Positions 1 through 7,363 of a stretch of DNA of 51,699 nt are shown here, piece after piece. The DNA lies in NCBI GenBank assembly GCA_963169815.1, contig CAUJDC010000041.1, positions 1-51,699 on the forward strand. The letters are read 5' to 3'. The position numbers were made by a program, and so were the translations under genes. Source of the stretch: Patescibacteria group bacterium. GTDB lineage: Bacteria > Patescibacteriota > Gracilibacteria > UBA1369. The notes beneath the pieces are model-generated. The model was not told the DNA's origin, did not search any database, and saw only the letters and a program-made list of their open reading frames with translations. Each line of letters starts with the position of its first letter. Position 1 is the first letter of the stretch.

Positions 1-2
1 TG

Positions 3-251
3 TTGAATCATATGATTGATTTTGCCAAGTCGAATAATATTGAAGGGGTTGGTTTTTCGACAAATAAAAATATTAGGACGAACAGGACTGGTGGAATTTT
101 TGAAAAATCCATGGATTTAGAAATTTCTCAAACACGGGAACAATTGGGGTCATCGGCTAAGCTGACTTTTTCAAATGCCAAGCAATTTTCATTTTATCCT
201 ACATATATGGTTGATACTGTAGATCTGGTTTGGAGAAATGGTGTTGGTTGA
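3..251 (+). CDS. C-terminal part of an unrecognised protein (5' end outside the window)
   Basis: The reading frame is open from the left edge of the window to a TGA at 249-251, giving about 82 residues with ordinary amino-acid composition (mixed polar, and an aromatic-rich end with FSFYPTYM and VDLVWRNG). An in-frame TTG at 3 and ATG at 12 exist, but the frame is open to the edge, so the true start probably lies outside. It ends 13 bp from the stop of the convergent DUF2207 gene, with no terminator hairpin visible between them. I do not recognise the family. It could be a chance frame, but the composition and tight convergent packing favour a real gene. Confidence 0.45.
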   Translation: MNHMIDFAKSNNIEGVGFSTNKNIRTNRTGGIFEKSMDLEISQTREQLGSSAKLTFSNAKQFSFYPTYMVDTVDLVWRNGVG

Positions 252-264
252 TTGGGAAATTTTA

Positions 265-2079
265 TTACCAGCTGCTAGACCCACCCCCTCCGAACCCACC
301 CCCGCTGAATCCGCCACCACTACTAAACCCGGAGATGCCACTGGATGATGAGCTGCGCGGCGCTACCGCCATATTGGTGCTGGCAGTATTGCTGAAATTG
401 TTCAATGAGTGCAGGAATAAATTGGTACTAAAATGAGTGCCAAAATTTGGATTGGAGCTTTGATACCAGCCCGGTTGTTGAATGTTTAGACTTTCACAGG
501 CTTTAGCCCATTTTTCTGCCAAGTTGAGAGCGATGGCATAAGGCAACATCTTTTCAAAAATGTTTTCATTTTCATAGAATTTCATACGATCCTTTTCAGC
601 TGTACGAATGAATTCCTCTAAGCCCAGAATGTGAACTCTTGTATCAACACCTTTCTGGGTTTTCTTGGGCATGAAGTTGCCAAAGATACCTATGATGACT
701 GCTGAGATGAGTAAGCCTGGCATTAGTGAAGGCATGATAGCAAGGACTATTTCTCCAAAGAAAATGGTGCCAAAGAAAATAATTGCGGCAGTTGTGACAT
801 AAACTGCACGTACACTTTCTGGATTGGCTACGTAATATTTTTGATTGACCAAGTCAGTGTAAACTGCACGTTTTACTTCAGGTATGACTTTGTAAAATTT
901 ATAACGTAAATCGTCGAGAGTTGCTTTCTCGCTGCTGCCAAAAAGTCCGCTATAAACCTTCTGTTCAAATTCGGCCAAACTGTCTTTGGAGTTAGTTGGT
1001 GTAGTTTTTTCCAAAGTATAAGTAGTTGATTCGCCAAAGAATTGTTTTTCTTTTTTCTCAATAATTTTGAGGTAACCACGAGTGGCCAGATCAATAATGG
1101 TACTAGTGATGTCGCGCATATCCATGCTGTCATCAATCAAAGTGCCAATTTGAGCAGGACGGAGATTGTCAGGTGCTTCGTATTCAGCCATGACAGTTGA
1201 CTTGATGGCGATTGGGTCGCGGCCTTTGGTATACCATTGGAAATACATTACAGCGAAAACCAGGATAGGAAGTCCAAATCCCCAGTTGTCGGCGAGGAAC
1301 CAGAGCACATAGGTGAGTTGACTTGGATAGGTGATTAAATCTTTAGGAAAGCCTACTAAAACAGAAATTCCTTCTCCAGCACGGAGTAGGGAATTGGTTT
1401 TATATTCAATGATCTGACCATCGATTATTTTGCTGGTACATTCTTGTGCTGAACTCCCTTCGTAGCCGGTGAAACATTTACTTTGGAGCTGCTTTTCATC
1501 TACTGATTGCGGCAACACAATGTAAGTTGTGGAATTAGCGATGGCAGATTGATTGGCATTGCCAGTGGTGTTCCAGAAAAGCTCGTCATAACTTTCGAAG
1601 CGATTTAGGCCACGGTCAATTTTATATTTGATTTTATAATGAACTACTTGGCCATCGACATATTTGTCAGCTGAGCCCATTTTGATATCGGCATTGGGAT
1701 CGTTAAAACTGTAACTATAATTGATTGGTTGATTGTTCTGGTCGGTGACGCTGATTAGATTGAAATGTAAATTGAGGAAATTGCCAAGTTGGTCGCGATA
1801 TTTCATTGGAATGCTGCGAATCAATCCATGGCGATTGGTGGCATTGGTGAAATCAACGCTAATTTCTTCAGTAACAATAATGCTGCTATCTTTTTGAATT
1901 TCTAAAAGGCTGTTGAAATCACGGATGCCGTAATCATAATAACTTTCTTCAGCAAATTGCTCAGTATAGTCTTCGGTATTGTGCTCTGGGAAGGCGGGTA
2001 CAGAAACAGCCTCTACCGAGAGGCTGTAAGTTAGCGCTAGGGTTAGCGCTAGAATAGATTGTTTGTGAAGCTTATTCAT
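265..2079 (-). CDS. DUF2207-type predicted membrane protein with Gly-rich C-terminus
   Basis: A Sec signal peptide (basic start, then a Leu/Ala-rich core) is followed by a long extracytoplasmic beta-rich region, a hydrophobic helix around residue 260-290 followed by KGRDP, a cytoplasmic region, a hydrophobic pair near 430-470, and a C-terminal Ser/Gly tail rich in SGGGFSGGG ending SSSW. This architecture and tail are typical of DUF2207 membrane proteins, whose function is unknown. The start chosen is the ATG at 2079, which overlaps the lemA stop in ATGAATAA and begins right before the signal peptide. In-frame ATGs at 2097 and 2121 are alternatives. LemA-DUF2207 gene pairing suggests a shared envelope role (inference). 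Confidence 0.85.
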   Translation of the reverse strand: MNKLHKQSILALTLALTYSLSVEAVSVPAFPEHNTEDYTEQFAEESYYDYGIRDFNSLLEIQKDSSIIVTEEISVDFTNATNRHGLIRSIPMKYRDQLGNFLNLHFNLISVTDQNNQPINYSYSFNDPNADIKMGSADKYVDGQVVHYKIKYKIDRGLNRFESYDELFWNTTGNANQSAIANSTTYIVLPQSVDEKQLQSKCFTGYEGSSAQECTSKIIDGQIIEYKTNSLLRAGEGISVLVGFPKDLITYPSQLTYVLWFLADNWGFGLPILVFAVMYFQWYTKGRDPIAIKSTVMAEYEAPDNLRPAQIGTLIDDSMDMRDITSTIIDLATRGYLKIIEKKEKQFFGESTTYTLEKTTPTNSKDSLAEFEQKVYSGLFGSSEKATLDDLRYKFYKVIPEVKRAVYTDLVNQKYYVANPESVRAVYVTTAAIIFFGTIFFGEIVLAIMPSLMPGLLISAVIIGIFGNFMPKKTQKGVDTRVHILGLEEFIRTAEKDRMKFYENENIFEKMLPYAIALNLAEKWAKACESLNIQQPGWYQSSNPNFGTHFSTNLFLHSLNNFSNTASTNMAVAPRSSSSSGISGFSSGGGFSGGGFGGGGSSSW

Positions 2080-2629
2080 TAAATGAAACTTTGACATTAT
2101 TTCTTTCTTCCTGGTTTTCAATTTCGAAGAATTTGCGGCGTTCGAACTTGAACACGCCAGCTACGATATTGTTTGGGAAAATTTCAACTTTAGTGTTGAA
2201 GTCACGAACTGTAGCATTGTAGTAACGGCGAGAAAGTTGAAGTTTTTCTTCGATTTCTTTGAGAGTGGCCTGTAATTCCATGAAATTTTGATTGGCTTTC
2301 AAATCTGGATAGCTTTCAGCCACAGCAAAGAGAGTTTTGAGTGTTCCAGAGAGAGCGTTTTCAGCCTGAATTCTTTCTTCAGGAGATTTAGCAGACATAG
2401 CCATGTTGCGGGCCTGAGTAACTGCTTCTAAAGTTTTGCTTTCATGTTTGGCATATCCCTTTACTGTTTCAACCATGTTCGGGATGAGGTCGTAACGACG
2501 CTTGAGTTGAGTGTCAATGTCAGACCAAGCTTCATCAACTTTGTTCTTTAATTGAATAAGACCATTATAAACACCAATAACTGCAAAGGCTACGATGGCC
2601 AACACAGCTATAACTATAATTAATTCCAT
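2072..2629 (-). CDS. lemA: LemA family protein
   Basis: 185 residues, the usual LemA length. One N-terminal membrane helix (residues about 2-24, Ile/Val/Ala rich) is followed by the family signature: NGLIQLKNKVDEAWSDID, then LKRRYDLIPNMVETVKGYAKHE, a long helical bundle and a C-terminal segment with YNATVRDFN and FPNN. The extracytoplasmic or cytoplasmic helical domain is of unknown biochemical function. The gene overlaps the next gene by 8 bp (translational coupling likely) and has its own promoter just upstream. No SD precedes the ATG. Confidence 0.93.
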   Translation of the reverse strand: MELIIVIAVLAIVAFAVIGVYNGLIQLKNKVDEAWSDIDTQLKRRYDLIPNMVETVKGYAKHESKTLEAVTQARNMAMSAKSPEERIQAENALSGTLKTLFAVAESYPDLKANQNFMELQATLKEIEEKLQLSRRYYNATVRDFNTKVEIFPNNIVAGVFKFERRKFFEIENQEERNNVKVSFNE

Positions 2630-2656
2630 ATATGTAAATGAATTGTTACTGGCGAA

Positions 2657-2685
2657 ATTTTAGTGGTTTTCCCAGTACAATGCAA
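2657..2685 (-). promoter_or_regulatory. Predicted sigma70-type promoter for lemA-DUF2207
   Basis: On the minus strand, TTGCAT (2680-2685) and TAAAAT (2657-2662) are separated by exactly 17 bp. The predicted transcription start is about 20 bp upstream of the lemA ATG. It lies in the 59-bp gap after the preceding gene. Confidence 0.6.
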
Positions 2686-2688
2686 TGC

Positions 2689-4029
2689 TTATTCCATTGG
2701 CTCTTCCGCCTTGACCACTGCTGGCTTTATCTCAGGGGTTTCAGAGAAATTAACGATTTTTTCTGGCATACGGCGAATTTTTATTGTCTTGTCGGCTTCT
2801 CCAGTTTCAGGTGTTGGGGCTTCTTCTTTAATTTCTATAATTTTTAATTTGGTAGCAGTAACTTCTTCACTGCTTCCTAGAGTTGGTATTGTCTCTGTCA
2901 CTGGACTTGTTGCAGTAGCTGGTGCCTGAGGTGTGCTGCCAGTATTTACCACTGGCATTGTATAGGAGGTAACTGTAAGGGCGCCTTGTCCAAGTTGGAA
3001 AACCTCATTGGAGTCAGAGCGATCTCTGAGCAGCAGTTTAACCAGGAAAGTAATGGGATAGGTTGTTTCCCGATGCTGTAGTCTGGCTATATCATCAAGC
3101 TTGAGTTCGTAACTCGCCAATTGGCTTTCGGGGCTCAGTTTGAGATTTTGGATGTTTTGAATGTCGTCGTAACGAGTAGAGTTTTGTAATGAAATGTAGA
3201 GACGATCGCCACATACTTTAAGGAAAGCTGGTGTTAATCCCTGGAAAGGAATGCTAACATCTTTGTCTGTTTCCAGATTTGGGATTTGTACCTCAGGGAA
3301 ACTGGTAGAGCAGGGAATAGTGAATTTAAAAGTGAGTTCAGGGGCAGCGTCTAATTGGGCATAAACATTTCCTGGCTGGAATTTGCGAAGAGTTTGGCCG
3401 GTGCTATTTTGAGCTACAACTTTGTCAGTGATCAGAACTTCATTGACGAGAGGACGGCTATTGATGAAGCCATTCCAATCTAGCTTGGCATTACCTATGT
3501 TTGAAGTGCTGTCGTCAAAAATTTTGGCAGAAAAACCAGCTTCACAGATATTTGTATCGTAGAAATATGTTTGTTGATCTTTGGAATAATTAAGTTTGGC
3601 AATGGTGCCGCGGCTTCCTACTGGAACTGTGTCATTTGCTTTGACGTACTCACTTGTCAAAGTATATTGCGGATCAGTTAAAATGACTGAGGCCTGATAA
3701 CCATTTTCAATAAAATTACAGCTAAGTTTCCCTTTGGCAATTTTTACTGGAATGACATTGTCAGTAAGTTTGCGATCTGAATATTTGGTAAAAATGGTGT
3801 ATTCACCGTCAGGGAATTGTCCCTTTTGAAACTTTTCATAGAAGTGTTCGCAGTCGTCTAATTCGTTGCTGGAGTAGCTTTTGCCTTCAATTTTACAAGA
3901 AGTATAAATGGGACGAATATTGTAGAGAGCCCCTTGGAAGAATTGGCCCCCACCAGTCCAAATAGCAATGCCGATTATGACGGCTAGACCGAGAATTATG
4001 CCCAATCCGATGAGAATTTTCTTTTTCAT
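2689..4029 (-). CDS. Membrane-anchored extracytoplasmic protein of unknown function
   Basis: 446 residues. A Lys-rich start and a single hydrophobic helix (residues about 4-25) look like a signal anchor. The rest is predicted extracytoplasmic, beta-rich and Ser/Thr/Asn-rich with several cysteines (for example in YTSCKIEG and DDCEHF), followed from about residue 355 by a Pro/Thr/Glu-rich low-complexity region that ends in an acidic stretch. I do not recognise a domain. It lies between dinG and lemA in the same orientation and has an extended -10 promoter upstream, so it may be an envelope gene co-expressed with lemA-DUF2207 (inference). Confidence 0.75.
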   Translation of the reverse strand: MKKKILIGLGIILGLAVIIGIAIWTGGGQFFQGALYNIRPIYTSCKIEGKSYSSNELDDCEHFYEKFQKGQFPDGEYTIFTKYSDRKLTDNVIPVKIAKGKLSCNFIENGYQASVILTDPQYTLTSEYVKANDTVPVGSRGTIAKLNYSKDQQTYFYDTNICEAGFSAKIFDDSTSNIGNAKLDWNGFINSRPLVNEVLITDKVVAQNSTGQTLRKFQPGNVYAQLDAAPELTFKFTIPCSTSFPEVQIPNLETDKDVSIPFQGLTPAFLKVCGDRLYISLQNSTRYDDIQNIQNLKLSPESQLASYELKLDDIARLQHRETTYPITFLVKLLLRDRSDSNEVFQLGQGALTVTSYTMPVVNTGSTPQAPATATSPVTETIPTLGSSEEVTATKLKIIEIKEEAPTPETGEADKTIKIRRMPEKIVNFSETPEIKPAVVKAEEPME

Positions 4030-4055
4030 GGCAAAAAGTATAATAAAATCCCATT

Positions 4056-4064
4056 ATTATAACA
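4056..4064 (-). promoter_or_regulatory. Extended -10 promoter for the 446-aa membrane-anchored protein
   Basis: On the minus strand the gap after dinG reads TGTTATAAT, a perfect extended -10 element, placing the transcription start about 20 bp before the ATG at 4029. No good -35 is visible, as expected for this promoter type. Confidence 0.5.
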
Positions 4065-4078
4065 TTTTTAGGCTATAT

Positions 4079-6721
4079 CTACAAATAGCTGGCCACTTTG
4101 TCTTTTTGACATTGATGAATTTTGATTCCTTCCGGTAAGGAAGCGATAAATTCCTTGCCATAAGCCTTTTGAACGAGGCGAGAGTCGAGGATAATTACTG
4201 AACCAGTATCTTTGGAAGAGCGAATTAGGCGGCCAAAGCCCTGTTTGAAGCGTAAAATTGCCCGAGGAAGAGCGTATTGTTCGAAAGGTTTTGCGAAAAG
4301 TTGGGATCTGGCAAAAACAATCGGGTCGTCAGGTGGGTCGAAAGGTAATTTTTGAATAATAACGCAGGTTAAGGCCGAGCCAATTAGGTCTACTCCTTCC
4401 CAGAAACTGTTGGTACCCAGGATGGCGCTCTTTTCTGGTTCATCCTGGAAGTGGGCGAGTATTTTACCTCGTCCTCCGGATAGGCTTTGTCCAAGTAGGC
4501 TGATTCCAGCTATTTTTAGTCCTGGAGCGAGATCATGATAAACTTTGGCCAAGTCTTTTTTGGCTGTGAATAGGACCAGGCAACGGCCGTGATTGGTGCG
4601 AATAGTTTGATCGATAACCGTCGTGCATTCGCCTAAATAACTCGGTACTTTTGGTTCTGGCAAATCTTCAGGGATGATAATTTTGACCTGGTCTGGATAG
4701 CTAAAATGGCTAGCAATCCTAACCTCTTCGAAGTGTTCAGTTAACCCTAATTCGTGGCGCAGATAATTAAAATTGCCATAGGTGGTGAGCGTGGCTGAAG
4801 TCAGAATGATGGAATTTCTCTCGGCAAATAAAGTTTCCTGAAGGGTGTTTTGAATTGTCAGTGGGGCGCTGAAGAGGAAAATGGCTTCATCCATGCCTTG
4901 ATGAATCCAGAAAATTTGATTCTTCATAACATTGAAACTTTGCAGATTGCGTAGATATTCTAAGATTTGATTGAAATCGTAGAGCAGGTCATTATTTTCT
5001 GAATCGTGATTTAGTAGAGTTTGATTTAATTTTTGCCCAAGCTGAGCTAAAGCTAAAACTTGTTCACTTAAGGGTTTGATTTGATCCAAAAAATTTTGCC
5101 ATTCTTTGCTATCAAGTATGTTCGGTGTAAGTGAAAGTGTATGAGGGATACCTGGCTGGGTTTTGCCATATTTATTAATCACCTGGCGTAACTTATCAAA
5201 GCCTTTTTCCACCAAATTGGTATTGGCTATTTTAGCATCGACAATGGCTTTATTGAGTTCCTCCATGCTGTTTTCAAAGAGCAGCGTGTTTTGCCAAAGT
5301 GTATTGAAAGTTTCCAAAAATCTTTCCCAAAGTTTGAAGAGGCGATTCTGGCTGAGGCCGATAGTCAATGCATCAGTGAGAGTTTTTTCCAAATGATGTG
5401 CTTCATCAATAACCAGATAATGGCTTTGTGGAAGGATGGGCGAACCACTAAGGCTGTCTTGAACCAAGAGGGCGTGATTGACGACTATCAAATCTGATTG
5501 CTCTGCTTGAAGGCGGGCATTTTCCAAAAAATCGATTTGATTGCCAGAAGGTTTTTGATCGGGGTGTGAGCAGATTTGATCGAGTAGAATGAGCTCTTTG
5601 TTTTGTAAATTTACTTCATCCAAATCACCAGTGGTTGTCTGTTCCAACCAGATGAGAATTTTGATAAAAGCGGTGATTTCATGGTCTTCTAATTCCTCGC
5701 GGTTCTTGAGATTATTGAAGCGCTCCAGGGAGAGGTATTTGCGGCGACCTTTGAGGACGGAGAGTTTGACGGTTGGGAAAATTTGCTGAATGAGCGGGAA
5801 GTCCTTTTTGATAATTTGATCCTGTAGATTATTGGTATGAGTAGAGATAATTATTTTTTCTTTGTGATGCTTGGTTAAAAAAGCTGAAGCAAGCAGATAA
5901 GCCATAGTTTTGCCAGTTCCAGTCCCGGCTTCGGCAATTAAATGGTGATTTTCTTTAAAAGCTTTGTTGATTTTTTGCAATAATTTCTGTTGTCCTGGGC
6001 GTGCTTCGAAGTCAGGAATTACCTCTTGAAGTGGGCTGTTTTTACTCAGTAAATCCACTAGCTCTTCGCTATCGTTAATGACAATGGAATTACTATTGGC
6101 CTGTTCTTTGACTGGTTTGGTTTTGGCCTTGTCAGAAACTTCCGAATTGACCATGAAAAGCTCAGTCATATCCCAATTTGATTTGCGTACTAATTGCTGA
6201 ATTTGGCTTAAGGTTTGAGGGGGGATGGATTTGATTTTATCGATAAGCAGCAAGAAGAGCTCGAAACAAACATGGGCATCAGACATGGCGCGATGTTTGT
6301 TGGTATGACTGATTTTCAGCTGGCGACTGATGGTTTCTAGACTGTAAGAGGGGAGATTGGGTAGGAGAATGCTGGCCAAATGGAAAGTGTCGAACTGCTT
6401 ATTGGTAATAGGGATGCCTTTGGCCTCCAAAAAGGTTAAATCGAAGTCTATATTGTGGCCGACTATTGGGAAATTACCGATAAAGCGGCTGAGATTTGAG
6501 GAAACACTTTCAAAACTTGGGGCATCTTTAACAGTTTCGGCAGAAATGCCGGTGATGTGGCTGACCATGCTGGGTATTTCTACTCCAGGATTGATAAGCG
6601 TTTCGAATTGTTCAATTATTTGATTGCCCTGAAACTTGATTGCTGCAATTTCCAAAACTTGGTCATTGCTGGGATCAAAACCGGTAGTCTCAAGGTCAAG
6701 GGAGATATAGGTTTGATTCAT
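4079..6721 (-). CDS. dinG: DnaQ-like exonuclease / DinG-type helicase fusion
   Basis: 880 residues with two modules. Residues about 1-170 form a DEDDh 3'-5' exonuclease: DLETTG near 9-14, GHNIDFD near 88, and HRAMSDAH near 143-150 supplying the ExoIII His and Asp. The remainder is an XPD/DinG superfamily 2 helicase: Walker A GTGTGKT near 265-271, DEAHH near 439-443, SATLTT, and C-terminal motifs with NSFWEGVDL and QGFGRLIR. This fusion is the Firmicutes-type DinG. Unlike E. coli DinG, I see no four-cysteine Fe-S cluster between the Walker motifs. Likely role: DNA repair, helicase or nuclease action on DNA ends and flaps (family inference). Confidence 0.92.
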   Translation of the reverse strand: MNQTYISLDLETTGFDPSNDQVLEIAAIKFQGNQIIEQFETLINPGVEIPSMVSHITGISAETVKDAPSFESVSSNLSRFIGNFPIVGHNIDFDLTFLEAKGIPITNKQFDTFHLASILLPNLPSYSLETISRQLKISHTNKHRAMSDAHVCFELFLLLIDKIKSIPPQTLSQIQQLVRKSNWDMTELFMVNSEVSDKAKTKPVKEQANSNSIVINDSEELVDLLSKNSPLQEVIPDFEARPGQQKLLQKINKAFKENHHLIAEAGTGTGKTMAYLLASAFLTKHHKEKIIISTHTNNLQDQIIKKDFPLIQQIFPTVKLSVLKGRRKYLSLERFNNLKNREELEDHEITAFIKILIWLEQTTTGDLDEVNLQNKELILLDQICSHPDQKPSGNQIDFLENARLQAEQSDLIVVNHALLVQDSLSGSPILPQSHYLVIDEAHHLEKTLTDALTIGLSQNRLFKLWERFLETFNTLWQNTLLFENSMEELNKAIVDAKIANTNLVEKGFDKLRQVINKYGKTQPGIPHTLSLTPNILDSKEWQNFLDQIKPLSEQVLALAQLGQKLNQTLLNHDSENNDLLYDFNQILEYLRNLQSFNVMKNQIFWIHQGMDEAIFLFSAPLTIQNTLQETLFAERNSIILTSATLTTYGNFNYLRHELGLTEHFEEVRIASHFSYPDQVKIIIPEDLPEPKVPSYLGECTTVIDQTIRTNHGRCLVLFTAKKDLAKVYHDLAPGLKIAGISLLGQSLSGGRGKILAHFQDEPEKSAILGTNSFWEGVDLIGSALTCVIIQKLPFDPPDDPIVFARSQLFAKPFEQYALPRAILRFKQGFGRLIRSSKDTGSVIILDSRLVQKAYGKEFIASLPEGIKIHQCQKDKVASYL

Positions 6722-6768
6722 TTATTAAGTTTTAACATTTTCAGATGTAAATTATGATATAGATCGCT

Positions 6769-6796
6769 TTGACGTTTGGAAATATTCTTGTATAAT
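6769..6796 (+). promoter_or_regulatory. Predicted sigma70-type promoter for the 6.8-7.3 kb plus-strand gene(s)
   Basis: TTGACG (6769-6774) and a perfect TATAAT (6791-6796) are spaced by 16 bp. The predicted start is near 6803, only about 15 nt before the ATG at 6818. It lies between divergent dinG and the small plus-strand gene. Confidence 0.7.
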
Positions 6797-6817
6797 AGTC
6801 GCTTACAATTAAATTTT

Positions 6818-6919
6818 ATGAAACCAAAGTTAGCTAAGCTTCCTGAACATATAAAGGCTGTCCCACTGTCTAAAGAAAGTGAGGTTAGGGTTAAAGCTGG
6901 CTTTGGAGCCAATGTATAG
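6818..6919 (+). CDS. 33-aa ORF, either a leader cistron or the N-terminus of the next frame
   Basis: ATG at 6818, just downstream of a strong promoter, opens a 33-codon frame (starting MKPKLAKLPEHIK) that ends at TAG 6917-6919. The stop overlaps the ATG of the next frame in ATGTATAG, the same 8-nt overlap style seen at lemA/DUF2207. Composition is Lys/Ala/Val rich. It could be a coupled small cistron, or, with a +1 shift, the true N-terminus of the downstream 123-aa protein (natural frameshift, sequencing error or decay). Confidence 0.4.
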   Translation: MKPKLAKLPEHIKAVPLSKESEVRVKAGFGANV

Positions 6920-7283
6920 AGAGTCGATGAAAAGAGGCGCAGAGGCTGCGCTCTTTGATATGGCCTTAATTAAGGGTTACATCAAGATAATGTATGTAAA
7001 TTCTGCTAGTTATGAAATAAAGATTATGCCTATTTTGTATAAAATAGCTTTGAGTTGTCGTAATTGGACTTTCCCTGAATTCGATAGGCTTTATAGCAAT
7101 GTGCTTTATGCTATTAACTCTGTTTATCTAGTTCGTATGCAAAAGCAATTTATGGAAAAGGATTGGGGTGATTATGGTGAATTTATTCTTTTTTGGAGTA
7201 ATATTGAGTTGTTGATGAAGCGATTTACTAGAAAGGATGGTTTTGAATATTTGAAACAGGTATTAAATGCTGGTTTGAATTAG
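6912..7283 (+). CDS. Small protein of unknown function
   Basis: 123 residues from the ATG at 6912; an in-frame GTG at 6879 would add 11. It is predominantly helical with many aromatic residues, including WTFPEFDRLYSN and KDWGDYGEFILFW. No signal peptide or membrane helix is obvious. I do not recognise a family. It is transcribed from its own strong promoter and closed by a strong terminator, so it forms a self-contained plus-strand unit between two minus-strand blocks. Its relation to the overlapping 33-aa frame is unresolved. Confidence 0.6.
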   Translation: MYRESMKRGAEAALFDMALIKGYIKIMYVNSASYEIKIMPILYKIALSCRNWTFPEFDRLYSNVLYAINSVYLVRMQKQFMEKDWGDYGEFILFWSNIELLMKRFTRKDGFEYLKQVLNAGLN

Positions 7284-7310
7284 TCTTTATAGAAAAAATA
7301 ATAATTCCTA

Positions 7311-7340
7311 AAAAAGAGCCCTTATTTAAGGGCTCTTTTT
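7311..7340. terminator. Bidirectional intrinsic terminator
   Basis: A perfect 13-bp inverted repeat (7311-7323 with 7328-7340; GAGCCC/GGGCTC core, 4-nt loop) is flanked by A-tract and T-tract, so it works in both directions. It ends the plus-strand small gene and the convergent surface operon (the SLH protein stops at 7364). Confidence 0.9.
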
Positions 7341-7363
7341 GGTTTTATATTGATCTAGTTTAT

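Noticed and set aside
249-251. Possible UGA recoding (as in some CPR groups)
   Set aside because: Across the window TGA gives sensible gene ends and no core gene has an internal TGA, so the standard code fits.
230-436. Pro-rich plus-strand open frame at the left edge
   Set aside because: It is the antisense of the Gly/Ser-rich tail of the DUF2207 protein; its proline runs come from GGN codons on the other strand.
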